Positions 41,618 through 49,092 of a stretch of 64,000 nucleotides of DNA are shown here, in pieces; the first letter of the stretch is position 1; each line of letters starts with the position of its first letter. Made by a program: the position numbers and the translations under genes. Origin of the DNA: JADYZU01 sp964540965 (GTDB lineage: Bacteria > Pseudomonadota > Alphaproteobacteria > Rhodobacterales > Rhodobacteraceae); the NCBI GenBank assembly GCA_964540965.1, contig CAZIOT010000003.1, positions 62,001-126,000 on the forward strand, in the 5' to 3' direction. The notes beneath the pieces are model-generated. The model was not told the DNA's origin, searched no databases, and was given only the letters and a program-made list of their open reading frames with translations.

Positions 41618-42292
41618 TCACGAATCCAGTTGCCGCGACAGGATGGTCGCGAATTCGTCGGCAAAAGCCTCGTACCCGCCGGTGATGCGGTTCGCATCGG
41701 CCGACAGCTTGTTATAGAAGATGACCGCCGGAATGGCCGTCAGCAGGCCCAGCGCGGTGGCCAACAGCGCCTCGGCGATACCGGGCGCCACGACGGCCAG
41801 CGAGGTGTTGCCCTGTTCGGCGATGCCGATGAAGCTGTTCATGATGCCCCAGACGGTGCCGAACAGCCCGACGAAGGGCGCGGTCGAGCCGACGGTGGCC
41901 AGAATCTGCAACCCACGCTGGAGGGTTTCCGCCTCCTTGACGATGGCCACATCCATGCTGCGGTCGATCCGCGCCTGTGCACCGGCGATCAGCCCGCCGT
42001 CCTGACGATGGCTGCGCCGCCATTCCAGCATGCCGGCGACGAAGATGCGCTGGCTTTGCCCGCGCGGATTGGTGCCGATCTGTTCGAACAGCCCGTCCAG
42101 CGGCTCTCCCGACCAGAAGGCGCGGTCGAACACCGCCGCCTCGGCCCGGGCCCGGCGATACTGCACCAGCTTGTCGATGATGATCGCCCAACACCAGATC
42201 GAGGCCGCGATCATCCCGATCATGACGATCTTGACGGTCAGGGTCGCGTGGACGAATAGCGCCCACATCGAATAGTCGGTTGCTGTATCCAT
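41618..42292 (-). CDS. tolQ: Tol-Pal protein TolQ (ExbB family)
   Basis: 224 residues with three TM helices (about 10-32, 130-155 and 165-190). The MotA/ExbB signature is GLQILATVGSTAPFVGLFGTVWGIMNSFIGIAEQG, and ALGLLTAIPAVIFYN is the last TM. TolQ pentamers surround TolR and carry protons. The start at 42292 (MDTATDYSMW) fits the family better than an in-frame ATG at 42370. It is 115 bp after ybgC. Confidence 0.95.
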   Translation of the reverse strand: MDTATDYSMWALFVHATLTVKIVMIGMIAASIWCWAIIIDKLVQYRRARAEAAVFDRAFWSGEPLDGLFEQIGTNPRGQSQRIFVAGMLEWRRSHRQDGGLIAGAQARIDRSMDVAIVKEAETLQRGLQILATVGSTAPFVGLFGTVWGIMNSFIGIAEQGNTSLAVVAPGIAEALLATALGLLTAIPAVIFYNKLSADANRITGGYEAFADEFATILSRQLDS

Positions 42293-42407
42293 ATCACTGC
42301 TCTTTGCCGCCGGCCGCCATCTTCGGGAGTGCCTCACCCGCCCATAACGCAATTGTGCCGCAATTGCCAAGCGGAAGGCGGCTCACGCTTGCGTTTGGTC
42401 GCGGAAA

Positions 42408-42797
42408 TCAGCGGATCAGCGGTCGGAACGCCACCGGAAGGCGGGTCGGCGCACCGCGATCGGTCAGGGCGACAAGCGTCACCATGGCGGTGAAGATCAG
42501 CGCATTGTCGCGCCGCACGTCCTGCTTCAGCGTCAGTCGCGCCGGCGTCGCCGCCGTGGGCTGGGTCAGGATCGTCAGCACATCGTCGAATTTCGCCGGC
42601 GCCAGATAATCGGCCTCGACCCGGCGGACCGCAAAGACCACGCCCTCCTCGGTGCGCAATTTCGTCTGGTCAATGCCAAGCGAGCGCACCCATTCCGTCC
42701 GGGCCCGTTCGATGAAGCGCAGATAATTGGCGTAATAGACGATGCCGGCCAGATCCGTGTCCTCGTAATAGACGCGGGTGGTATAGCTGTGGGTCAT
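42408..42797 (-). CDS. ybgC: Tol-Pal-associated acyl-CoA thioesterase YbgC
   Basis: A 129-residue hot-dog-fold thioesterase: TTRVYYEDTDLAGIVYYANYLRFIERARTEW, with the catalytic Asp in EDTDLAGIV, is the YbgC signature. Substrates are short- to medium-chain acyl-CoA or acyl-ACP; YbgC is nearly always the gene before tolQ. The start overlaps the thpR stop by 4 bp. Confidence 0.95.
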   Translation of the reverse strand: MTHSYTTRVYYEDTDLAGIVYYANYLRFIERARTEWVRSLGIDQTKLRTEEGVVFAVRRVEADYLAPAKFDDVLTILTQPTAATPARLTLKQDVRRDNALIFTAMVTLVALTDRGAPTRLPVAFRPLIR

Positions 42798-43420
42798 CTG
42801 CGGCTCCTTCGTCGGGCCGGCGGGGCGCCGGGGTCGCGGTCATGGCCGGGATCGATGCCAAGGTCCAGCCCCCGGCCCGTCACTTCGCCCAGCGGCCAGA
42901 TCGCAAGTTCGTCATGACGCGCGCCGGCGCGGTCAAGCCGGCTGTGGTAAAGGACAAGTCGGCTTGCGGTGACAGGGGGAATATCGGCGGAAATCCCCCG
43001 TCCGATCAGCGCCTGAAGCCGGTCGGCGGTGCCGGGACCGGGGCGCGGCGGCAGCCGGATCAGCGTGACATGCGGGCGGAAACGGTCGGGCGGCAAGGCC
43101 AGCCCGGCGGCGCGGATGGCTGTGCGCACACGCGCATGCAGGTGCATCAGTGCCGGGTCCGGGCGGACCATCAGCGCCAGAACCCGGGCGCGGTCACCGC
43201 CCAGGAACTCGGGCGCGTCCCAGTCAAGCCGCGGCGCCGGCGCAACGATCAGGTCCAGCTCCCCGGCAAGCGCGGCCAGCGCCGCCTCGGGTTGCTCGCC
43301 CAGAAAGGCCAGCGTCAGGTGCAGCGTGTCGGGCACCCGGCCGACCCCGGCCCCCTGCGCCCGTCGGTGCAGAAGGTCGGCGGTGTCGTCGGGCAGGGGC
43401 AGGGCAACGAAGGCGCGCAT
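42794..43420 (-). CDS. thpR: RNA 2',3'-cyclic phosphodiesterase ThpR (LigT family)
   Basis: 208 residues of the 2H phosphoesterase family. The two HxT motifs are HLTLAFLGE (about 34) and HVTLIRLPP (about 117). It hydrolyses RNA 2',3'-cyclic phosphate ends, such as those produced in tRNA processing. A basic, Pro/Arg-rich tail after residue 180 is beyond the usual family length. It follows ruvB by 69 bp and overlaps ybgC. Confidence 0.92.
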   Translation of the reverse strand: MRAFVALPLPDDTADLLHRRAQGAGVGRVPDTLHLTLAFLGEQPEAALAALAGELDLIVAPAPRLDWDAPEFLGGDRARVLALMVRPDPALMHLHARVRTAIRAAGLALPPDRFRPHVTLIRLPPRPGPGTADRLQALIGRGISADIPPVTASRLVLYHSRLDRAGARHDELAIWPLGEVTGRGLDLGIDPGHDRDPGAPPARRRSRR

Positions 43421-43489
43421 GGCGACAAGGTGGGGCTTGCCGGCCGCGCGTCAAGGCGGGCTCTTGCCGGCGCGTCGGATCCGGCGGTC

Positions 43490-44509
43490 CTAGCCGAACA
43501 AATCCCCCTGCCCTTTCGGCGGCTCGATCCCCAGATGCCGCCATGCCCCCTGCGTCAGCATCCGGCCGCGCGGGGTGCGCTGGATCAGGCCCTGCTGCAA
43601 AAGGAAGGGTTCGATCACCTCTTCCAGCGCGTCGCGCGCCTCGGACAGGGCGGCGGAGAGGGTCTCGATCCCGACCGGGCCGCCGCCATAGGCCTCGGCG
43701 ATCAGCGTCAGATAGCGGCGGTCGGCGCCGTCCAGCCCGATGCGGTCCACCCCCAGCCGGGTCAGGGCGCGGTCAGCGATGGCGCGGGTAACGCGGCCCT
43801 CGCCCTCGACCAGCGCGAAATCGGCGACGCGGCGCAGCAGGCGGCCGGCGATCCGCGGCGTGCCGCGGGCGCGCCGCGCGATCTCGCGCGCGCCGTCCTC
43901 TTCGGCCGGCGTGCTCATCAGACGGGCGGCGCGGGTGACCATGCGGAACAATTCGTCCTCGGTATAGAATTCCAGCCGGGTCGGGATGCCGAAACGGTCG
44001 CGCAGCGGCGTGGTCAAAAGGCCCAGACGCGTGGTCGCGCCCACCAGCGTGAAGGGCTGCAACTCGATCCGCACCGTTCGCGCCGCCGGCCCCTCGCCGA
44101 TCACCAGATCCAGTGCGAAATCCTCGAGCGCGGGGTAAAGCACCTCCTCGACCTGCGGGCTCAGGCGGTGGATTTCGTCGATGAACAGCACATCGCGCGG
44201 TTCCAGATTGGTCAGGATCGCGGCCAGATCGCCGGCCTTGGCCAGCACCGGCCCCGAGGTCATGCGGAACCCGACGCCCAGTTCGCGGGCCATGATCTGC
44301 GCCAGCGTGGTCTTGCCCAGGCCCGGCGGCCCGTGGAACAGCGTATGATCCATCGCCTCGCCCCGGCGCCGGGCGCTTTCGATGAACACGCGCAGGTTGG
44401 CGCGAGCATCGGCCTGGCCGACGAATTCATCCAGCGACTGCGGCCGTAGCGCGCGGTCGGAATCCTCGGGCTGCGGATCGGGGCGGACGAGGGGGTCGGG
44501 CGGGGTCAT
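43490..44509 (-). CDS. ruvB: Holliday junction branch migration helicase RuvB
   Basis: A 339-residue AAA+ motor. Walker A GPPGLGKTTLAQIMA (about 59-74), Walker B DVLFIDEIHRLSPQVEEVLYPALEDF, sensor GATTRLGLLTTPLRDRFG and a C-terminal winged helix (TPRGRMLTQGAWRHLG). RuvAB drives branch migration at Holliday junctions. ruvA lies 100 bp upstream; the gap contains a degenerate copy of the dispersed palindrome. Confidence 0.97.
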   Translation of the reverse strand: MTPPDPLVRPDPQPEDSDRALRPQSLDEFVGQADARANLRVFIESARRRGEAMDHTLFHGPPGLGKTTLAQIMARELGVGFRMTSGPVLAKAGDLAAILTNLEPRDVLFIDEIHRLSPQVEEVLYPALEDFALDLVIGEGPAARTVRIELQPFTLVGATTRLGLLTTPLRDRFGIPTRLEFYTEDELFRMVTRAARLMSTPAEEDGAREIARRARGTPRIAGRLLRRVADFALVEGEGRVTRAIADRALTRLGVDRIGLDGADRRYLTLIAEAYGGGPVGIETLSAALSEARDALEEVIEPFLLQQGLIQRTPRGRMLTQGAWRHLGIEPPKGQGDLFG

Positions 44510-44572
44510 GGCGCCAATCCCGTCAATGGTTGTGGTGCATCGTGGGCGGCACCGACGCTACCCGCCACACCC

Positions 44573-44594
44573 CGTAGCGTGGTTGAAACCCGTG
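44573..44594. repeat. Dispersed short palindrome, degenerate copy D
   Basis: CGTAGCGTGGTTGAAACCCG differs from copy B (48569) at only a few positions. It lies in the ruvA-ruvB spacer. The hairpin arms are imperfect (GTGGTT with AACCCG). Confidence 0.4.
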
Positions 44595-44609
44595 TCTCCC
44601 TCCACCCCG

Positions 44610-45260
44610 TCATTTCGGCGCCAACCGCTTCAACGCCGCGCGGATCAGCGCCGGGGTTGCGGCGCCCGCGTCCTCGGCCTGCGCCGTGGCGACCGCCGCC
44701 ACGGCATCCGAGGGCGCATAGCCCAGATTGGTCAGCGCCGACAAAGCCTCGGCCGCCGCGGCGGCACCCGAGGCTCCTGCCCGCGCCCGCGCCTTGGGCG
44801 CCTCGGCCGGTTCGATCACCGCATCGGCCTCGGCCACGCGGCCGGCCATCGCCATCACCGAAGGCGCCTTGTCCTTCAAGTCCAGCACCACGCGCTGCGC
44901 CGTCTTCGGCCCCACGCCCTTGGCCCGCGCCACCGCCGACCAGTCGCCCAGCGCGATCGCGCGGCCGACACCCTCCGGCCCCAGCGCGCCAAGGATCGCC
45001 AGCGCCGCCTTGGCGCCCACCCCCTGCACCGTCATCAGCAGGCGATGCCATTCCTTTTCCGCCAAGGTGGGAAAGCCGTAAAGCTGGAGCAGATCCTCGC
45101 GCACCAGCAGGTCGGTATAAAGCGCGACCGCCTGCCCCGGCGGCGGCAGCGCCGCCATCACCCGGTCGCTGACATGGACGACATAGCCGACGCCGCGCAC
45201 GTCGATCAGCACATGATCGCTGCCCTTGAAATCGACCAGACCCGACAGCTTGCCGATCAT
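44610..45260 (-). CDS. ruvA: Holliday junction DNA helicase subunit RuvA
   Basis: 216 residues. An OB-fold (MIGKLSGLVDFKGSDHVLIDV), two helix-hairpin-helix motifs (LLMTVQGVGAKAALAILGAL; VARAKGVGPKTAQRVVLDLK) and, after an Ala-rich linker, domain III (AAEALSALTNLGYAPSDAVAAV). RuvA holds the junction for RuvB. The start overlaps the ruvC stop by 4 bp. Confidence 0.97.
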   Translation of the reverse strand: MIGKLSGLVDFKGSDHVLIDVRGVGYVVHVSDRVMAALPPPGQAVALYTDLLVREDLLQLYGFPTLAEKEWHRLLMTVQGVGAKAALAILGALGPEGVGRAIALGDWSAVARAKGVGPKTAQRVVLDLKDKAPSVMAMAGRVAEADAVIEPAEAPKARARAGASGAAAAAEALSALTNLGYAPSDAVAAVATAQAEDAGAATPALIRAALKRLAPK

Positions 45261-45763
45261 GCCCCGGCCCTTTGCAGCGCCCGTTGCAGGTGACCGGCCG
45301 ATTGCAGGTGATGGGCGTGGCAGATGGCGATGGCCAGCGCGTCGGCGGCGTCCGGCCCTGCCAGGGCCACGCCGGGCAGATGCAGGCGCACCATATGGGC
45401 GATCTGTTCCTTGGCGGCATGGCCGACCCCGACCACCGCCTTCTTCACGGCATTCGGCGCATATTCCCCGACCGCGATCCCCGCCTGCGCCGGCACCAGC
45501 AGCGCGATGGCCCGCGCCTGCCCAAGCTTCAGCGTGCCGACGGCATCCTTGTTGACGAAAGTCTCTTCCACCGCGGCGGCGTCGGGGGCCCAGCGGCTGA
45601 ACACCTCGGTCAACTGGTGATAAAGCGACAACAGCCGGTCGGGCAGGCTGTCGCCCGCCGAATGGCAGATGCCGTTCGCGACATGGGTGATTCGCGATCC
45701 TTCGACGGCGATCACGCCCCATCCCATGTTGCGCAAGCCCGGATCGACGCCCAGAACCCGCAT
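45257..45763 (-). CDS. ruvC: Crossover junction endodeoxyribonuclease RuvC
   Basis: 168 residues with an RNase H-like fold. The acidic catalytic residues are in MRVLGVDPGL (Asp7), AAVEETFVNKD (Glu about 66) and DAADALAIAICH (Asp about 139 and 142). It resolves Holliday junctions. The start at 45763 was chosen because MRVLGVDPG is the family start; the frame is open ten codons further. This is the first gene of the long minus-strand cluster. Confidence 0.97.
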   Translation of the reverse strand: MRVLGVDPGLRNMGWGVIAVEGSRITHVANGICHSAGDSLPDRLLSLYHQLTEVFSRWAPDAAAVEETFVNKDAVGTLKLGQARAIALLVPAQAGIAVGEYAPNAVKKAVVGVGHAAKEQIAHMVRLHLPGVALAGPDAADALAIAICHAHHLQSAGHLQRALQRAGA

Positions 45764-46087
45764 ATCTGCCCCTGCCCTGTTTCTTTGCGGCAACAGCTAG
45801 CACAAAGCGCGAACATCCGCCAAGGGGCGATTTGGCCCGGTCCGCCACGGGTCTGCCATTCCGGCGCCACGGTCCTGCCGCAATCAGCCACGGAAAGCGA
45901 CATCCACGGGCGAAAAGCGACATTGCCGCGACCCGGTTCACAAAGTGCTTACCTTTGCGGCAGGGGTTGCAGGAAATGCATGGGGACTATGCGGTTTCCG
46001 AACTGGCGCGGCGCCCGGCGCAGTCCTACATGCCGGGCATCGAACAACGCGCTGCAGTGCAGCAGCCCCGCCGAAAGGAAAATGGCC
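45764..46087. promoter_or_regulatory. Divergent region ruvC / DUF1127 with a 20-bp-spaced direct repeat
   Basis: 324 bp without a gene. AAAGCGACAT occurs at 45894-45903 and again at 45914-45923, exactly 20 bp apart, which places both on one face of the helix. This suggests tandem binding of a regulator. It is nearer the DUF1127 side in orientation. The ruvC promoter should lie near 45780-45830. Confidence 0.4.
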
Positions 46088-46300
46088 ATGGCCAGCATCG
46101 ACACCACCCGCACTTTCGCCGCCCCGATGGGCGGTCTCTCGCTGACCGCGCTGGTCGCCCGCCTTGCCGACACGCTGCAAGGCTGGAACGACGCCCGCGT
46201 CACCCGCAAATCGCTCGCCCGCCTGTCGGACCGCGAGCTTGAGGATATCGGGCTCTGCCGCGGCGACATCGACCGGATCGCCGTGAACGGCGCCCGCTAA
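46088..46300 (+). CDS. DUF1127 small protein
   Basis: A 70-residue basic protein with the DUF1127 (YjiS-like) motif at the C-terminus: RKSLARLSDRELEDIGLCRGDIDRIA. Arg/Lys-rich DUF1127 proteins in alphaproteobacteria have been tied to RNA turnover and phosphate or stress responses. The ATG at 46088 has AGGA 8 nt upstream; an in-frame ATG at 46082 is only 2 nt from it and less likely. A strong terminator follows, so it is a single-gene unit. Confidence 0.85.
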   Translation: MASIDTTRTFAAPMGGLSLTALVARLADTLQGWNDARVTRKSLARLSDRELEDIGLCRGDIDRIAVNGAR

Positions 46301-46319
46301 GCCGGACCGCTGACGAAAA

Positions 46320-46350
46320 GGGCCGCCGGAGCAATCCGGCGGCCCTTTTT
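46320..46350 (+). terminator. Intrinsic terminator of the DUF1127 gene
   Basis: Perfect 11-bp stem (46320-46330 with 46335-46345), GCAA tetraloop, then TTTTT. It is 19 nt past the stop. It may also act on the convergent gene ending at 46370. Confidence 0.92.
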
Positions 46351-46369
46351 CATGCGCGCAGACCCGGGG

Positions 46370-46714
46370 TCAGACTCCGATCCGCGACAGGACCTGCGCC
46401 ACGGCAAGTGTTGCCGGATCGGCATGCATCACCCAGGCCGCAGCACGCTCGACCGGCGCGCCTTGCGCGAGGACCTGCACGCGGGAGGCATATTCGTCGG
46501 CGCCCATGGCGGTGAACAGCCAGGCCTTGAACAGGAAGGCCACGGCGAACAACGCCACCACGGCACCCAGCGGGAATTTCGGCATCCGCCGGCGGGGATA
46601 GACCGAAACGAGGCCATCGGGCCCCATCCGCCGCACTGTGCCGTTCTCGTTCATGCGCCGGTGCTTGCGCAGGACACGGCGCAGGCGTTGGTCGAAAGTC
46701 TGGTCGATGGACAT
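46370..46714 (-). CDS. Conserved-looking single-TM protein, unknown function
   Basis: 114 residues. A basic start (MSIDQTFDQRLRRVLRKHRRM), a segment GPDGLVSVYPRRRMPKFP, one TM helix (LGAVVALFAVAFLFKAWLF), then about 45 residues outside, ending DPATLAVAQVLSRIGV. Topology by the positive-inside rule: N-terminus in the cytoplasm. I do not recognise a family. The start at 46714 avoids an upstream extension to 46765. It probably has its own promoter; prmA upstream ends as the gene's convergent neighbour at 46821 on the same strand. Confidence 0.65.
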   Translation of the reverse strand: MSIDQTFDQRLRRVLRKHRRMNENGTVRRMGPDGLVSVYPRRRMPKFPLGAVVALFAVAFLFKAWLFTAMGADEYASRVQVLAQGAPVERAAAWVMHADPATLAVAQVLSRIGV

Positions 46715-46820
46715 GGCAGCCTCGATGTGAAGTCCCCACCTCACGTAGGCCATGACGCCAGCCAAATGCGGCGAAAATGTGGCAGACCCCTTGGCAAGCC
46801 CTTATTTCGACTGAATTTCT

Positions 46821-47690
46821 TCAACCCCGCGTCAGGACAAGTGCGCTCCAGTCAACAATGTCCTCGCGCTCGGCCGGATTGAATCCGGCACGTGCATAGA
46901 CCGCGGTGACCTCTTCGGCCTGCTCGGTAAGCAGCCCCGAGAGAATCACCTGCCCGCCCGGCGCGACCGCCCGCGCCATCTCGGGCGCCAGCGCGATCAG
47001 CGGGCCTTTCAGGATATTGGCGAAGATCAGGTCATAGGGCGCATGGGCGGCCAGCTGCGGATGGTCAAAGCCCGCGGCCTCGACACAGAGGACGCGGCCG
47101 GTCAGGCCGTTGGCATCGACATTGGCCTGCGCCACCTCGACCGCCACCGGGTCGATGTCGCTGGCAATGACGGTGCCGGGCCACACCCGCGCCGCCGCCA
47201 TGGCCAGAACCGCCGTTCCCGCGCCGATGTCGGCGACGCGGTGGCGCACCTCACCGCGGGCGACCATGCGGTCAAGCGCGCGCAGGCAGCCCAGCGTGGT
47301 GCCGTGGTGGCCGGTGCCAAAGGCCATCGCCGCCTCGATCAGCAGCGGTTCCGCGCCGGCGGGCACCTTGTCGGCATCATGGCTGCCATGGACGAAGAAG
47401 CGGCCGGCGACCACCGGCGCCAGTTCGCGGCGCACCTTGGCCACCCAGTCGATGTCGGGCACTTCCGACACGGCAAAGGGACGCGCGCCATGGACCATGG
47501 CCAGCAGGTCCAGCGCCACGCCATCGGGGGCTTCCTCGAAATGGGCGCCGACCTCGAACAGGCCCGACCCGTCTTCGATCTCGGTGACGCCCACGGCATA
47601 GGGCGCGATCTCCAGATCCTCGACGGCAGCGGCAAGCGCCTCGGCGGCATCGCGGCCGGGCAGGCTGGTCATGGCGGCAAAGATCGGCAT
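46821..47690 (-). CDS. prmA: Ribosomal protein L11 methyltransferase PrmA
   Basis: A 289-residue SAM methyltransferase. The N-terminal ferredoxin-like substrate domain runs to about residue 95, then AMAFGTGHHGTTLGCLRAL and motif I VADIGAGTAVLAMAAARVW, with the PrmA block YDLIFANILKGPLIALAPEM. It trimethylates ribosomal protein L11. The ATG at 47690 was preferred to a GTG at 47699 because GGAG lies 8 nt upstream of it. The 250 bp upstream contain the rnpB terminator and the 25-nt repeat. Confidence 0.9.
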   Translation of the reverse strand: MPIFAAMTSLPGRDAAEALAAAVEDLEIAPYAVGVTEIEDGSGLFEVGAHFEEAPDGVALDLLAMVHGARPFAVSEVPDIDWVAKVRRELAPVVAGRFFVHGSHDADKVPAGAEPLLIEAAMAFGTGHHGTTLGCLRALDRMVARGEVRHRVADIGAGTAVLAMAAARVWPGTVIASDIDPVAVEVAQANVDANGLTGRVLCVEAAGFDHPQLAAHAPYDLIFANILKGPLIALAPEMARAVAPGGQVILSGLLTEQAEEVTAVYARAGFNPAEREDIVDWSALVLTRG

Positions 47691-47870
47691 CGGCAACACT
47701 CCAGAAGGCGCCCTGCCCTAGGCCAAGCCCGCCCCGCGGTCAACGGCGGCGGCGGCGCTGCCCGCCCTTGTCATGTCGGCGGCCAAGGAAAACCCCGCCC
47801 CCGGACAACACAACCCGCGCCCCCCACAAGCCGCAGCCCGCAAGCCACCCCACCGGCGCACCGCCCCGCC

Positions 47871-47895
47871 TCATTCTTCGTCCCCAAATATCCTC
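47871..47895 (-). repeat. 25-nt intergenic repeat, copy 2
   Basis: Identical in all 25 bases to 24165-24189, in opposite orientation. Read on the minus strand it lies about 55 nt beyond the rnpB 3' end, after two hairpins and a TCACCCCC stretch, the same order as copy 1. Confidence 0.85.
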
Positions 47896-47918
47896 AGGGG
47901 GTGAGGCCGGAACGGCCG

Positions 47919-47937
47919 AGGGGGCGGAACGCCCCCT
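47919..47937 (-). terminator. Hairpin behind RNase P RNA, likely terminator
   Basis: An 8-bp stem (47919-47926 with 47930-47937), starting about 14 nt beyond the RNA 3' end. A second stem, GGCCG/CGGCC (47905-47917), follows. No T-run. The pattern resembles that after the AAA+ gene at 24.1 kb. Confidence 0.55.
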
Positions 47938-47950
47938 GCCCCGGCAGCAA

Positions 47951-48380
47951 GCGCGCGGACGGCCTGTAAGCCGGGTTCTGTCCCCGAAGTCGCCTTCGGT
48001 GGATGACCATTCCTCTCGCCCCGCCGTTGCCGGCGGGGTCCAGCTGCCAACCCGGACTTCTCGGGCTCAGGCGGCCCTGCGGTCATATCCGTTGCCGGAT
48101 GGACCCCGCGCGAAGTCCCTATTTGGCATTGCTCCCGGTGGGGCTTGCCGTGCCGTCCCGGTTGCCCGGTCCGCGGTGGGCTCTTACCCCACCGTTTCAC
48201 CCTTGCCGCGATCTCTTCTCTCCGGGTCCTCCCGGAGCGAGTCCCGCGGCGGTCTCGTTCTCTGTGGCGCTTTCCCTGGGGTTACCCCCGCCGGGCGTTA
48301 CCCGGCACCGTGCCTTGTGGAGCCCGGACTTTCCTCGGCCCCGGTTGCCCGGTTCCGCGGTCATCCGGCCATCCGCGCGA
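47951..48380 (-). ncRNA. rnpB: RNase P RNA (bacterial class A)
   Basis: The catalytic RNA of RNase P, which matures tRNA 5' ends. On the minus strand the universal landmarks appear in order: GAGGAAAGTCCGGGCTCC (about 48340), CACAGAGAACGAGACCGCC, AAGGGTGAAACGGTGGGGTAAGAGC, GGCAAGCCCCACCGGGAGCAA with GCCAAATAGGG, and ACAGAACCCGGCTTAC near the 3' end. Helix P1 pairs 48367-48379 with 47952-47964 (13 bp with one G-U). Ends are set by P1. The 5' end abuts the stop of the amidase gene on the same strand (48389), so the RNA may be made from its own promoter within that gene. Confidence 0.95.
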
Positions 48381-48388
48381 GGCGGGAC

Positions 48389-49087
48389 TTAGGCGCGCGC
48401 GCTGCCGCCGTCAACCGGCCAGCGCGCGGCAAGCGCGGCCGCCATCGCCGTATCCACGGCGTCGGCGGCCCCGGCGGCCCATGGCCTGAACCGCAGGCGG
48501 AAGGCGCGCAGGATCACCTCCTCCGGCAGATCCGGATCATAGCCGAAGGCAACCGCGGCGTCCCGGAACGTAGGGTGGGTGAAACCCACCGCCCCCGCCT
48601 GCGGCCAGACCGACATTCCGCCGCGCGCCAGACGCCGCCAGTCGAACCGCGGCCCCGGATCGGCCTTGCGGGCCGGCGCCATGTCGGAATGCCCGATCAC
48701 CCGTTCCGGCGGGATCGACCAGCGCGCCATCACCGCAGGCAAAAGCCGCTCGAGCGCCCGCATCTGCGGCTCGGGATAGGGATGGGCGCCGGTGTTCTGC
48801 AGTTCGATGCCGATGGACCGCGAATTGACATCGGTAACCGCGCCCCAGCGGCCCGCGCCGGCATGCCAGGCGCGCAACTCCTCGGGGACAAGGGACAGCA
48901 CACGGCCATCGAGATCGATGAGGTAATGCGCCGAAACCTCGGCCGCGGGGTCGCACAGCCTGTCGCAAGAGGCGGCGGCGCTGGGCATCGCGGTATAATG
49001 CAGCACCACCATGTCGGGGCGGGCGCCGCCGCGGCGTTCGCCCTGGTTGGGCGAGGCGAGGGTCAGGTAAGGTGGGTCTAGACCCAC
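48389..49087 (-). CDS. N-acetylmuramoyl-L-alanine amidase (Amidase_2)
   Basis: About 232 residues of the zinc amidase family: DMVVLHYTAMPSAAASCDRLCDP with the first His ligand, VSAHYLIDLDGRVLSLVPEELRAWHAG, SIGIELQNTG and ERVIGHSDMAPARKADPGPRFDW with the second His and the family Lys/Asp. It cleaves the bond between MurNAc and the peptide stem. The start is uncertain: GTG at 49087 lies inside palindrome copy C; the next ATG would remove the conserved SPNQGERRGGARPD start. Residues V-G-F-T-H-P-T near the C-terminus are encoded by palindrome copy B. I see no signal peptide. Confidence 0.82.
   Translation of the reverse strand: MGLDPPYLTLASPNQGERRGGARPDMVVLHYTAMPSAAASCDRLCDPAAEVSAHYLIDLDGRVLSLVPEELRAWHAGAGRWGAVTDVNSRSIGIELQNTGAHPYPEPQMRALERLLPAVMARWSIPPERVIGHSDMAPARKADPGPRFDWRRLARGGMSVWPQAGAVGFTHPTFRDAAVAFGYDPDLPEEVILRAFRLRFRPWAAGAADAVDTAMAAALAARWPVDGGSARA
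48569..48593. repeat. Dispersed short palindrome, copy B (inside the amidase gene)
   Basis: CGTAGGGTGGGTGAAACCCACC: arms GGTGGGT and ACCCACC around a GAA loop. It falls in the reading frame of the amidase gene without disrupting it, adding VGFTHPT. Confidence 0.75.
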
Positions 49088-49092
49088 CCTAC
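49067..49092. repeat. Dispersed short palindrome, copy C
   Basis: GGTGGGTCTAGACCCACC (49071-49088) is a perfect 18-bp palindrome, flanked by CTAC as in the other copies. It contains the stop of the lipoprotein gene and the proposed GTG start of the amidase gene. Confidence 0.78.

Noticed and set aside
47768..49081. A 437-codon plus-strand frame through rnpB
   Set aside because: It crosses the RNase P RNA and the amidase gene in antisense and has no protein-like features.
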